18,932 nucleotides of DNA from Acidobacteriota bacterium (GCA_021824055.1 JAKALV010000033.1:1-18932), one strand, 5' to 3'. Positions 7,007 through 13,905 are shown, counted from the stretch's first letter. A program made the numbers and translations. Notes: generated by a model not told the origin, from the letters alone.

Positions 7007-9028
7007 ATGCGTGAACCGCAGATCGCCCCGCCGAAACTGAACGTCACCTTCGCGGTACTGGGCATTGCCTTTCTCGCGATCTTCTCGTGGGTGTTCTTTC
7101 ACGAGGAAGGGGCGGAATGGCGGTCCGCGCAGTCGCGATTCCGTCAGATCGAAGTGCGCGTGAAGAACCCGCACCAGCTGGCGCAGGCGGCCGAGGTCGG
7201 CGGGCTGCGGCAGATCTGGCTGCCCGAGCTCAATCGCGTCGATCGCTGCACGACGTGCCATCTCGGCATCGACGACCCCGCGTTCGTCAACGCGCCCGCG
7301 CCGTTCACGACGCATCCGGGCACGTGGCTGACCACGCATCCGCCGGAACGCTTCGGCTGCACCACATGCCACGACGGACAGGGCGAGGCCACCGACGTCG
7401 AACACGCGGCCCATCGTCCCACCGAACTGTTCGACCGGCCGATGCGGCCCCTCGAAACGATCGAGGCGAACTGCGGCACGTGCCACCGGTCGCTCGATCC
7501 GCCGGAGGCGCCGCGGCTCGCCGAAGGCCGCCGGCTCATTGTCGCGTCGGGCTGCGTGAGCTGCCATGACATCCCCGGGTTCGAGGGCATGACGTTCAGT
7601 GGGCCCGCGCTCGACAGCATCGGCAACAAGATCCGTCCGGCGTGGCTGGGCGGATGGCTGCACGACCCGAAGAGCTACCTGCCCAACTCGAAGATGGCAG
7701 ACTTCCGGCTGACGCCGAACGAGATTGCCAGCCTCCAGGCCTTTCTGCTGTCCCTGCGGGCGCAGTTGCCGCTCGACAGCACGGGCGTGCGGTGGAATCG
7801 CGCGAACACGGACGCCGGCAGAGCGCTCTTCGGCGAGTTGCGCTGCGTCACCTGCCATGCCATCGAGGGACGCGGCGGCACGATGGGGCCGGAGCTCACG
7901 CGCATCGGCGACAAGGTCAAGCGCGACTGGCTGTTCAGTTTCCTGAAGGATCCGCATCGCGCGCAGCCTGCGACGGCGATGCTGCAGTATCGGCTGACCG
8001 ACGATCAGCTCCGCGACCTCACTGCGTTTCTCCTCGAGGAATATCGCACGGGCGACGCCGGTCCGGAGCCGCCGCCGGCGCCCGCCGATCCGCTGGCCAT
8101 CGCCGCGGGCCGCGAGACCTTCATCAGACGCGGCTGCGCGAGCTGCCATCATCTGGCCGGGATTCCCGATTCGGGTCATCTCGGACCGAGCCTGGCGGGC
8201 GTGGCCGACCGGGATCCGGAGCAGCTGACGTACGGCGCCCCCGGTGTGCGCCGCACGATCGAGAACTATCTGTTCCTGAAGCTGGAGAAGCCGGACGCGC
8301 TGGTGCAGCCGTCGCTGATGCCGACGTTCCACTTCACGCCGATTCAGGCCGCCGACATCGCGCTGGCGCTCACCGGCCTGCGGAAGACGGAGTTGCCAGC
8401 ATCCTACGTGATCACACATGATCCGCCGCCCGCGTACACGCCGGCGGGACCTTTCGGCGAACTGGCCACGCGCTACCGGTGCATGAGCTGTCATTCGGTC
8501 AACGGATCCGGCGGCACGCTGTCCACCGTGCCGTTCGACCGGATCGGCAGCCAGCTGCAGCGCGATTACATCGCCACGTATCTGATGAATCCCGGCGCCG
8601 TGCGCGTGAGCGTGGAAGCGCGCATGCCCGTGTTCCACATGCTGAAAGACGAGGCGCAGACGATCGCGACGTACTTCGACTCGGTGTTCCGCGACGCGGC
8701 GATCGACACGTACGACACGCAGTTCTCGCCGGCCGATGAGCGGCGCGGCGGCGAGTTGTACGCGCAATTCGGATGCGCGGGCTGCCATCAGCTCAACACG
8801 AAGGGCGGCTACGTCGGTCCCGATCTCACGGATACGGGCCGCCGCCTCAAGCCCGGGTGGATTGCGGCGTGGCTCGCGTCGCCGGAAAAGTACAAGCCGG
8901 GCACGTTGCAGCCGGACTACGGGCTCTCGGCCGCCGACGTCCGCGCGCTCACCGCGTATCTGAGCGGTCTTGGCCGCGCAACCCGCACGACGCCGGTCAC
9001 CAAGCCGGGCGGCCCGGTGTCTCGGTGA
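7007..9028 (+). CDS. Membrane-anchored octahaem cytochrome c with five tandem cytochrome c modules
   Basis: A 673-residue periplasmic electron-transfer protein held by one N-terminal transmembrane helix (about 13-31). The ATG at 7007 is preferred because GAGGA (6993-6997) is 9 nt upstream; the in-frame ATG at 6998 abuts that site. Eight CxxCH motifs start at residues 81, 118, 156, 183, 280, 377, 492 and 590. The first three sit in a compact N-terminal module (CTTCHLGID, CTTCHDGQG, CGTCHRS). The other five begin successive ~80-110-residue cytochrome c modules sharing a GR..F...CxxCH start and a trailing Met-...-Phe/Tyr-x-Leu segment. Likely axial Met residues are 230, 325, 438 and 540; the equivalent position in the last module is Leu634. 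It follows cytochrome b by 12 bp and probably replaces cytochrome c1/f as the electron acceptor of the Rieske protein, conducting electrons along its length. Confidence 0.92.
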   Translation: MREPQIAPPKLNVTFAVLGIAFLAIFSWVFFHEEGAEWRSAQSRFRQIEVRVKNPHQLAQAAEVGGLRQIWLPELNRVDRCTTCHLGIDDPAFVNAPAPFTTHPGTWLTTHPPERFGCTTCHDGQGEATDVEHAAHRPTELFDRPMRPLETIEANCGTCHRSLDPPEAPRLAEGRRLIVASGCVSCHDIPGFEGMTFSGPALDSIGNKIRPAWLGGWLHDPKSYLPNSKMADFRLTPNEIASLQAFLLSLRAQLPLDSTGVRWNRANTDAGRALFGELRCVTCHAIEGRGGTMGPELTRIGDKVKRDWLFSFLKDPHRAQPATAMLQYRLTDDQLRDLTAFLLEEYRTGDAGPEPPPAPADPLAIAAGRETFIRRGCASCHHLAGIPDSGHLGPSLAGVADRDPEQLTYGAPGVRRTIENYLFLKLEKPDALVQPSLMPTFHFTPIQAADIALALTGLRKTELPASYVITHDPPPAYTPAGPFGELATRYRCMSCHSVNGSGGTLSTVPFDRIGSQLQRDYIATYLMNPGAVRVSVEARMPVFHMLKDEAQTIATYFDSVFRDAAIDTYDTQFSPADERRGGELYAQFGCAGCHQLNTKGGYVGPDLTDTGRRLKPGWIAAWLASPEKYKPGTLQPDYGLSAADVRALTAYLSGLGRATRTTPVTKPGGPVSR

Positions 9029-9036
9029 GGGGAATC

Positions 9037-9498
9037 GTGAAGAACACACATGGGTTCGGGGGGTTCGTGGGGTTCGTGAGGTTCGGGGGGTTCGGGGGGT
9101 TCGTAGGGTTCGTCGTGCTGGCCGCCGGATGCCATCGCGCGGTCGCGCCGCCGCCGAGCGACCCGATGCTGGACGCGATCCGCGCCGAAGAACGTACCGC
9201 CGGGCTCAGCTATGCCGAGGGGCAGGGCCGGCAGCTGTTCGGACAGTACTGTTCGACGTGTCACGGCGACGAAGGGAAAGGCGATGGGCAGAACGCCTCG
9301 AATCTCAATCCCGCGCCGCCGGACTTCACCACGTCGAAGACCATGAAGGACGCCGCCTACGTGCGGCGCGTGATCGCCGAAGGCAGCGCCGCCGTGGGCC
9401 GGTCGCCGCTCTCGCCGCCCTGGGGCAAGAGCCTGCGCGCGCAGGAGATCGAATATCTCGTGGCCTACTGCCACGCGCTGGCGTCAAAGAAATCCTGA
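9037..9498 (+). CDS. Monohaem cytochrome c lipoprotein
   Basis: A 153-residue exported c-type cytochrome. The GTG at 9037 follows a GAGGGGA purine tract at 9027-9033; the alternative GTG at 9025 would overlap the octahaem stop by four bases. The signal peptide ends in a lipobox VLAAGC with Cys32 as the lipidated residue. Its hydrophobic core (residues 6-26) is almost wholly Gly, Phe and Val, encoded by seven 9-bp DNA repeats. The haem motif is CSTCH (72-76), followed by GDEGKGDG as in cytochrome c6/cbb3-type domains. No Met lies where the axial ligand is usual: the segment reads GRSPLSPPWGKSL, with Leu125-Ser126 in place of the Met. It is the last gene of the cassette and a candidate shuttle or membrane-tethered outlet of the bc complex. 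It ends 11 bp before a convergent gene. Confidence 0.85.
   Translation: MKNTHGFGGFVGFVRFGGFGGFVGFVVLAAGCHRAVAPPPSDPMLDAIRAEERTAGLSYAEGQGRQLFGQYCSTCHGDEGKGDGQNASNLNPAPPDFTTSKTMKDAAYVRRVIAEGSAAVGRSPLSPPWGKSLRAQEIEYLVAYCHALASKKS
9052..9114 (+). repeat. Seven 9-bp tandem repeats (GGGTTCGNG type) inside a signal-peptide coding region
   Basis: Seven in-frame 9-nt units of the form GGG-TTC-GKN run without interruption; one unit begins AGG instead of GGG. They translate to GFG, GFV, GFV, RFG, GFG, GFV, GFV and end just before the lipobox codons. Since the period is a multiple of three, gain or loss of a unit would change signal-peptide length without a frameshift. Confidence 0.93.
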
Positions 9499-9509
9499 CG
9501 CCGCTCGGA

Positions 9510-10709
9510 TCACTGCGGATACGCGTTGCCGATCCAGGTGCCCTGGTTGTAGTGGACATCGGGCTGACAGATGAGCTGTACGTTGCTCGCGCGCTCGAAC
9601 ACCATCACGAAATCGGAACCGCCGAACTGGAAGTACCCCAGCTCCTCGCCTTTGTGGAGCGTTTGCCCGGCTTCCGCCGTGATCACCACCGATGAGACCT
9701 GCGCCATCCCCATTGGCAGGCAGGCTACCAATCCCACGGGCGAGTCCAACACGACGAGCCCGCGCGTCTGAACGAATTGATAGCCGGTACCGTCCAGCGC
9801 GTGCAGGACGTTCGTGGTCTTGCCGTTCACCACCGCGCTCTTCACGCGGATATCCATGAAGGTCTGGCCCTGGATCACGCGGGCTTCCAGCACCGTGCCG
9901 CGAACCGGAGTGTGCCAGCGGTGATAGTCGAACGTATTCAGGAAGCTATGCGTGAAGATCCCACCGCGAAACCGCTCCGCGTACGCGCTGCCCGTCAGCA
10001 GTTGGTGAATGGACCATTCGATGCCCTTGATACTGAGCAGATCCTGCTCGACATAGATCTTCGACCGCTCGCTGATCTGCCAACGGCCGACAAACGTGGA
10101 GTCGGCCGGGCTGGCGAGCACGCGGTCGTCTGAGAGGCCCGCGATCGGACGCATGCCGGGCTTCACATGGCGGGCGAAGAACTGGTTGAACGTGAAGTAG
10201 CCGCTCGGCGGCGGCATGTACTCGTTCCAATTGAAGAGAGGGTTCGTCCGGAACGACTCAACGGCCTGCGCCGAGTCCGTCGTGTCGAGATAGGCGCCCA
10301 GCGTCCGCGCGTATTCGGTGATCCAGGAGGACAGGGGCGTCAGATCCTGCACCCCCTCTCCTGGACGGATCGGGCTTTGCAAGCTCCTGAGCGGCTCCTG
10401 ATCCAGGAAGAAGTAGAACTCGGCCAGCTTGTTGTAAATGATGCGCGAGTCGCCCCGCTCGCGCGGCGCCCAGGCGACGAACGCGTCGATCCATTTCAGA
10501 TAGTCGTCAAGGGTGCGAATGCCCTTGATGCTGTGGACATCGTGTGACTGGGCCTTCTCGATCGCGGCCTGGAAACTGTCCTGCCAGCCATTCTTCTGAA
10601 TCAACGCCTTCAGCGCCTCGGTGATTGGCTGCATCAGGGCAGCATGAGAGACCGGGACCACCGGCGGCTGTTCCTTTGTGAACAGACGCCGGAAGCGTCC
10701 TCCCGCCAT
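9510..10709 (-). CDS. Phosphatidylserine decarboxylase family protein
   Basis: A 399-residue protein of the pyruvoyl-dependent phosphatidylserine decarboxylase superfamily, with an N-terminal PSDC-like region (about 20-150) as in the larger, soluble-looking branch. Family marks are SPAD (200-203, catalytic Asp203), YHRWHTPVRG (262-271, His263 and His266) and GYFQFGGSD (358-366), where Ser365 (codon 9615-9617) would be cleaved to form the pyruvoyl group. The last motif reads GGSD where many members have GGST. No hydrophobic N-terminal anchor is visible. The normal reaction makes phosphatidylethanolamine from phosphatidylserine, but this branch also has members of unknown substrate, and no phosphatidylserine synthase gene is nearby. 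The start is uncertain: the ATG at 10709 sits 9 nt from the divergent start at 10719. An ATG at about 10634 is another option but would trim the family N-terminus. Confidence 0.85.
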   Translation of the reverse strand: MAGGRFRRLFTKEQPPVVPVSHAALMQPITEALKALIQKNGWQDSFQAAIEKAQSHDVHSIKGIRTLDDYLKWIDAFVAWAPRERGDSRIIYNKLAEFYFFLDQEPLRSLQSPIRPGEGVQDLTPLSSWITEYARTLGAYLDTTDSAQAVESFRTNPLFNWNEYMPPPSGYFTFNQFFARHVKPGMRPIAGLSDDRVLASPADSTFVGRWQISERSKIYVEQDLLSIKGIEWSIHQLLTGSAYAERFRGGIFTHSFLNTFDYHRWHTPVRGTVLEARVIQGQTFMDIRVKSAVVNGKTTNVLHALDGTGYQFVQTRGLVVLDSPVGLVACLPMGMAQVSSVVITAEAGQTLHKGEELGYFQFGGSDFVMVFERASNVQLICQPDVHYNQGTWIGNAYPQ

Positions 10710-10718
10710 GCTCGAAAC

Positions 10719-10898
10719 ATGCCACTCCTTCTGATCATTGTTCTGGTTGTGTTGTTGTTCGGCGGCGGCGGCGCGTACTACGGCCGGCGATCCGGGTGGG
10801 GCACGCCGCACTACGGCGGCGGACTCTTCGGACTCGTGCTGATCGTCCTGCTGATCCTCTGGCTCACGGGCAACATGGGCTCCATGGGCATGCGCTGA
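10719..10898 (+). CDS. Small two-helix membrane protein (DUF3309-like)
   Basis: A 59-residue protein with an N-terminal hydrophobic segment (3-14, LLLIIVLVVLLF), a Gly/Tyr/Arg-rich linker (15-35, with GRRSGWG), and a second hydrophobic segment (36-50). This layout and size match the DUF3309 family of short membrane proteins of unknown function; I recognise the pattern but not a function. The ATG at 10719 is used because the protein family begins at the hydrophobic segment. A longer in-frame start at 10644 would read across the opposite-strand decarboxylase gene. No clear Shine-Dalgarno is visible. The transporter gene starts 38 bp downstream, so they may be co-transcribed. Confidence 0.65.
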   Translation: MPLLLIIVLVVLLFGGGGAYYGRRSGWGTPHYGGGLFGLVLIVLLILWLTGNMGSMGMR

Positions 10899-10936
10899 CG
10901 CTGCCCGGCACGCGGGCGACCGCGCCGAAGGCGTTC

Positions 10937-12124
10937 GTGAAGCCTCCCGCACAGAAATCGTCCATTGTCCGGTTCGAGATTGCGCCGCGGTCGATCGCGC
11001 TGATTCTCGTGTCGATCGCCGGCGTGTGGCTGGCGTGGCAGCTCTGGATCGTCGAGCTGATTCTGATCGTGGCCTTGATCCTCGCCGGAACCTTCAATCC
11101 GTTGATCGAGTGGATGGAGGCGCGCGGATTCCGCCGCGGCTACGCCCTGATCGTGCTGCTGGTCGCGTTGCTCGCCGGCATTGCCGGCGTGGTGTTTCTG
11201 ACGGTCCCGCCGCTCATCGATCAGATCACCGGCATGGTGCAGAACGCGCCGGCCACGCGCGCGCGCCTGCTGACCGTGCTCGGCGAGCACAATGTCACGA
11301 AACCGTTCGGACACGCCGTGAAGAGCGCGGAACTGGAGCAACTGTTCACCCGCGTCGAGAGTTACCTGTTGGGCTATACCTCCAAGGCCGTGGAGGTGAT
11401 CGGATACGGCGTGACCACGCTCGCGCTGTCGCTCTACCTCCTGGCCGACGGCAAACGCGCGCAAGGCGTGGCGTACGCCATCGTGCCGCGCGACTACCAC
11501 ATGCGGCTGGCGCGCATCCTGCACAACATGGAGACGATCGTCGGCGGCTACATGCGCGGGCAGTTCATCACCTGCGCGGCCATCGGGCTGTTCACCTACG
11601 CGCTCCTCGTCGTCTGCAAGGTGCCGAACGCGCTGTCGCTCGCGCTGTTCGCGGCCCTGGTGGACGTGATTCCGTTCGTCGGCGGCCTGATGGTCATCGT
11701 TCCCGCGGTCCTCTCCGCGCTGCCCCGCGGCGTGCCCGTGGCGCTCGTGGTGTTCGTGGCGCTGTCGGTCTACATGGAGTTCGAAAGCCGCATCCTGGTG
11801 CCGCGGATCTACGGCCAGGTGCTGCGCCTGCCACGGACGGCGGTGATCCTGGCCCTGATCGCGGGAGCCACGCTGATGGGCATCATCGGCGCGCTGCTGG
11901 CGCTGCCGATCGCCGCCGGACTGCTGATGATCCTGGAGGAACTGCGGGTCGAGATGCCGGGTGATGACAGCGTCGACAGCTCCATGCGCGCGCGCGACGC
12001 GGAGGCGGAGGCCACCTACGAGCAGATGAGCGCCGGCGCGACCGCGCCGGAGGCGGGCGAGATTGCCAAACACCTCGAGCACGACATCCGCGACGCCGAG
12101 CTCGAGGACACCGGCAAGGGCTGA
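10937..12124 (+). CDS. AI-2E/PerM family membrane transporter
   Basis: A 395-residue polytopic inner-membrane protein. The GTG at 10937 is chosen because GAAGG lies about 5 nt upstream and the family N-terminus starts just before the first helix pair. Hydrophobic segments lie near residues 18-50 (two), 68-91, 151-170, 205-226, 230-260 (two), 265-280 and 301-333 (two). Family hallmarks include the soluble helical region between helices 3 and 4, the segment around DVIPFVGGL (243-251), and VPRIYGQVLRLPR before the last helices. The C-terminal ~60 residues are acidic and hydrophilic. The family holds exporters such as TqsA and Na+/H+ antiporters, so the substrate cannot be named. The stop codon directly abuts a nested palindromic element that could act as its terminator. 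Confidence 0.9.
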   Translation: MKPPAQKSSIVRFEIAPRSIALILVSIAGVWLAWQLWIVELILIVALILAGTFNPLIEWMEARGFRRGYALIVLLVALLAGIAGVVFLTVPPLIDQITGMVQNAPATRARLLTVLGEHNVTKPFGHAVKSAELEQLFTRVESYLLGYTSKAVEVIGYGVTTLALSLYLLADGKRAQGVAYAIVPRDYHMRLARILHNMETIVGGYMRGQFITCAAIGLFTYALLVVCKVPNALSLALFAALVDVIPFVGGLMVIVPAVLSALPRGVPVALVVFVALSVYMEFESRILVPRIYGQVLRLPRTAVILALIAGATLMGIIGALLALPIAAGLLMILEELRVEMPGDDSVDSSMRARDAEAEATYEQMSAGATAPEAGEIAKHLEHDIRDAELEDTGKG

Positions 12125-12125
12125 T

Positions 12126-12393
12126 CCAGAGCCTTTACCATGAAGCCATGAAGAAGCGCGCTCACGCGGAGCCGCAAAGCGCGCGGAGGATGTCAGCAGA
12201 CTGCAGGGGCCTGGTGGCCCGGCTTCGCCGGGCGAGCCGTGATGAGGAAAGGCGAGAACGAAAGAGCTTCCTGAATATCCAAGCTCTTTCGTTCTCGCCT
12301 TTTCTCATCACGGCCGGCCGCCGCAGGCGGCCGCCAGGCCCTCGCCGTACGGCTTCATGGCCCTCCATGGCCCTTCATGGTGAAAAGCTCTGG
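12126..12393. repeat. Nested palindromic element (MITE- or REP-like), also a candidate bidirectional terminator
   Basis: The outer inverted repeats are 12126-12145 (CCAGAGCCTTTACCATGAAG) and 12373-12393, whose complement matches with one substitution and one inserted base. Inside lies a cloverleaf-like fold. Base stem 12207-12214 pairs with 12334-12341 (GGGCCTGG/CCAGGCCC). A 7-bp side hairpin spans 12217-12233 with loop TTC. A central hairpin has 34-bp arms, 12236-12269 and 12281-12314, with one mismatch and an 11-nt loop. An 8-bp side hairpin spans 12315-12333 with loop GCA. The segment at 12154-12190 encodes HAEPQSARR in one frame, a signature I recognise from dispersed non-coding repeats in many GC-rich genomes. 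It fills almost all of the space between two converging genes. No transposase is present. Confidence 0.85.
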
Positions 12394-12416
12394 TTCTTGA
12401 TCCTGGTCTGGATCCG

Positions 12417-12620
12417 CTAGCGCGGCGTCCGGGCCTTCTTCTTCGTGGCCGCGGCGGCGCGCGCGGCGCCGCGCTTGAGCAGGAACTCGATCGGCAGATC
12501 TTCCGTGTCCACCGCATCCTTCAAATGGGGAAACGCCAGCGACAGCAGCTTGAGCTCGTAGACCAGCGCCTTGTACCTCGCCTCGGCGTGCGTCAATTCG
12601 CGCGTTGAACGTCGTGTCAT
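12417..12620 (-). CDS. Small hypothetical protein, 67 residues
   Basis: I do not recognise this family. The ATG at 12620 is supported by a GAGGA Shine-Dalgarno (complement of 12626-12630), 5 nt upstream. The protein is charged and helical-looking: residues 8-50 (from RELTHAEARYKALVYELKLL through LPIEFLLKRG) look like an amphipathic helix pair, and the C-terminus is an Ala/Lys/Arg-rich tail (RAAAATKKKARTPR) that could touch nucleic acid or be disordered. It ends 24 bp from the nested palindrome and is divergent from the lipoprotein gene to its right. Good ribosome-binding site and ordinary codon use favour a real gene. Confidence 0.6.
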   Translation of the reverse strand: MTRRSTRELTHAEARYKALVYELKLLSLAFPHLKDAVDTEDLPIEFLLKRGAARAAAATKKKARTPR

Positions 12621-12695
12621 GTGGGTCCTCAACCAGCAGTGTGACAGATCCGGCGCACGGCGCGCCCCGCAATCAGGCGTGCGCTCATCCCGGCA

Positions 12696-12711
12696 TGTGC
12701 GCAAACGCACA
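12696..12711. other. Short hairpin in a divergent intergenic region
   Basis: TGTGCG (12696-12701) pairs perfectly with CGCACA (12706-12711) across a CAAA loop. It lies between the 67-residue gene and the DUF4382-type gene. It might be an operator or a leader hairpin, but at 6 bp in GC-rich DNA it may be chance. I see nothing else in this 137-bp gap. Confidence 0.35.
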
Positions 12712-12757
12712 GACACCGAAGCCGTCGTGCCGCATTCTTGACGAAAGGAGTCAACTT

Positions 12758-13381
12758 ATGCAGCCCACGGATCTATTCCTTCTTCGTCTGACACGGTACT
12801 TCGCCCTTCCGCTCGCGCTGATCGCATGCGCCTGTGGCAGTTCCAGCACGTCGCCAACCACCACGACGTCCGGGCCAACGTCGTCATTGAATATCTCGCT
12901 GAAAGACAGTCCGTTCGCCGACGCCAAGGCCGTCCTGGTCACGTTCTCCGTCGTGAGCGCGCACCTGTCGGGCGCGGATTTCATCACGCTGCCGTTCGCC
13001 GGTGGCGCGTCGAGCCGCACCTGCGATCTGAAGAAGCTCGTGACGGCGCAGGATGTCCTGGGCGTCGGACCGTTGCCGGTCGGGCACTACACCCAATTGC
13101 GGCTCGTCGTGTCGGGCGCGTCCATCTACTTTGACAGCGCGACATCCGGGTCGGCCTGCGCGTCCACGATCTCGCCGCCGGCGGGCAGCAGCGCCGCGGT
13201 GGACATTCCGTCCGGCGAACTCAAGCTGAATCGCGAATTCGATCTGACGTCCACCACGTCCACCAACATCCTGCTGGACTTTGACGGCGACCAGTCGATC
13301 AAGGCGACAGGCAACGGTAAGTACACGATGACGCCGGTCATCGCCGTCGTGAGCGTGAGCAGTGCGTCCTCCGGCCGGTAA
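12758..13381 (+). CDS. DUF4382-domain lipoprotein
   Basis: A 207-residue exported lipoprotein. The ATG at 12758 has AAGGAG at 12745-12750, 7 nt upstream, which decides the start over a longer in-frame reading from 12605. The signal peptide ends with lipobox LIAC (Cys24), then a Ser/Thr-rich linker (27-43). The body is beta-rich with the DUF4382 pattern: NISLKDSPFADAKAVLVTFS near 44-63, and near the end ILLDFDGDQSIKATGNGKYTMTPVI. Two Cys residues in the body (in RTCDLKK and GSACAST) could pair. DUF4382 proteins are common surface or periplasmic lipoproteins of unknown function. Confidence 0.83.
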   Translation: MQPTDLFLLRLTRYFALPLALIACACGSSSTSPTTTTSGPTSSLNISLKDSPFADAKAVLVTFSVVSAHLSGADFITLPFAGGASSRTCDLKKLVTAQDVLGVGPLPVGHYTQLRLVVSGASIYFDSATSGSACASTISPPAGSSAAVDIPSGELKLNREFDLTSTTSTNILLDFDGDQSIKATGNGKYTMTPVIAVVSVSSASSGR

Positions 13382-13473
13382 CCGGTGCTGTCCTGTAATG
13401 CACAGACGCTGGCCGGCGCTTTGCCGCATGCTCTGGTCGTGAGCAACTGAACGCCCACGATGGGAGCGACGTC

Positions 13474-13680
13474 ATGTGGAACAAGAACGAGCGCGACGGG
13501 AAAGTGGACCAGGCCAAAGGCAAGATCAAACAGGCCGCCGGTGACCTGACGGGCAACGACACGCTGCGGGCCGAGGGCAAGGTGGATGAATCCGTGGGGA
13601 AGGCCAAATCGGCGGTCGGCACCGCGCAGAAGACGGTCGGCGCCGCGATCGAAAACATCGGCCGCGCCGTCAAGCGCTAG
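13474..13680 (+). CDS. CsbD-like stress-associated small protein
   Basis: A 68-residue hydrophilic protein of the CsbD/YjbJ (UPF0337) family. The ATG at 13474 has GGGAG 7 nt upstream. The family pattern is clear: WNKNERDGKVDQAKGKIKQA, then GDLTGNDTLRAEGKVDESVG, followed by a Lys/Ala-rich helix. In other bacteria members are abundant small proteins induced by general stress; the molecular role is unknown. The next gene starts 9 bp downstream, so the two are likely co-transcribed. Confidence 0.9.
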   Translation: MWNKNERDGKVDQAKGKIKQAAGDLTGNDTLRAEGKVDESVGKAKSAVGTAQKTVGAAIENIGRAVKR

Positions 13681-13689
13681 GGGGATCCC

Positions 13690-13905
13690 ATGAAACTCAT
13701 CGGTATTGTGCTCATCGTCTTCGGCGTGATCGGTCTGGCCTATGGCGGGCTGTCATGGACGACCAAGGAGAAAGTGGTCGACATGGGACCGCTGCAGGTG
13801 ACGCAGGAAAAAACGCACTCCGTGCCGCTCACCCCGATCGCCGGTGGCGTGTGCCTGGTGGCGGGCGTTCTGCTCCTGATCTCGGGCGGCCGTCAGAAGT
13901 CGTAA
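13690..13905 (+). CDS. Small two-helix membrane protein (DUF3185-like)
   Basis: A 71-residue protein with two transmembrane segments, about 3-21 (IGIVLIVFGVIGLAYGG) and 49-66 (PIAGGVCLVAGVLLLISG), joined by a polar loop (24-48, TTKEKVVDMGPLQVTQEKTH). A purine run GGGGGA (13680-13685) is 4 nt before the ATG. The layout matches a widespread family of small inner-membrane proteins labelled DUF3185 or hypothetical. The family name is from memory, and the function is unknown. Pairing with the CsbD-like gene suggests an envelope or stress link. Confidence 0.75.
   Translation: MKLIGIVLIVFGVIGLAYGGLSWTTKEKVVDMGPLQVTQEKTHSVPLTPIAGGVCLVAGVLLLISGGRQKS

Noticed and set aside
5693..9049. Very long open frame on the minus strand (1118 codons)
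   Set aside because: It lies antisense to Rieske, cytochrome b and the octahaem gene, all with clear motifs. Its product is Arg/His/Ala-rich without any domain, which is a GC-rich shadow frame.
10937..12124. Reading the AI-2E family protein as evidence of quorum sensing
   Set aside because: The family name reflects one member. Others are ion antiporters or unknown, and no luxS or Lsr-type gene is in the window.
12148..12420. Open reading frame of 90 codons on the plus strand
   Set aside because: It runs through the nested palindrome. Its start encodes the HAEPQ-type signature of dispersed repeats, and it has no ribosome-binding site, so it is most likely non-coding.
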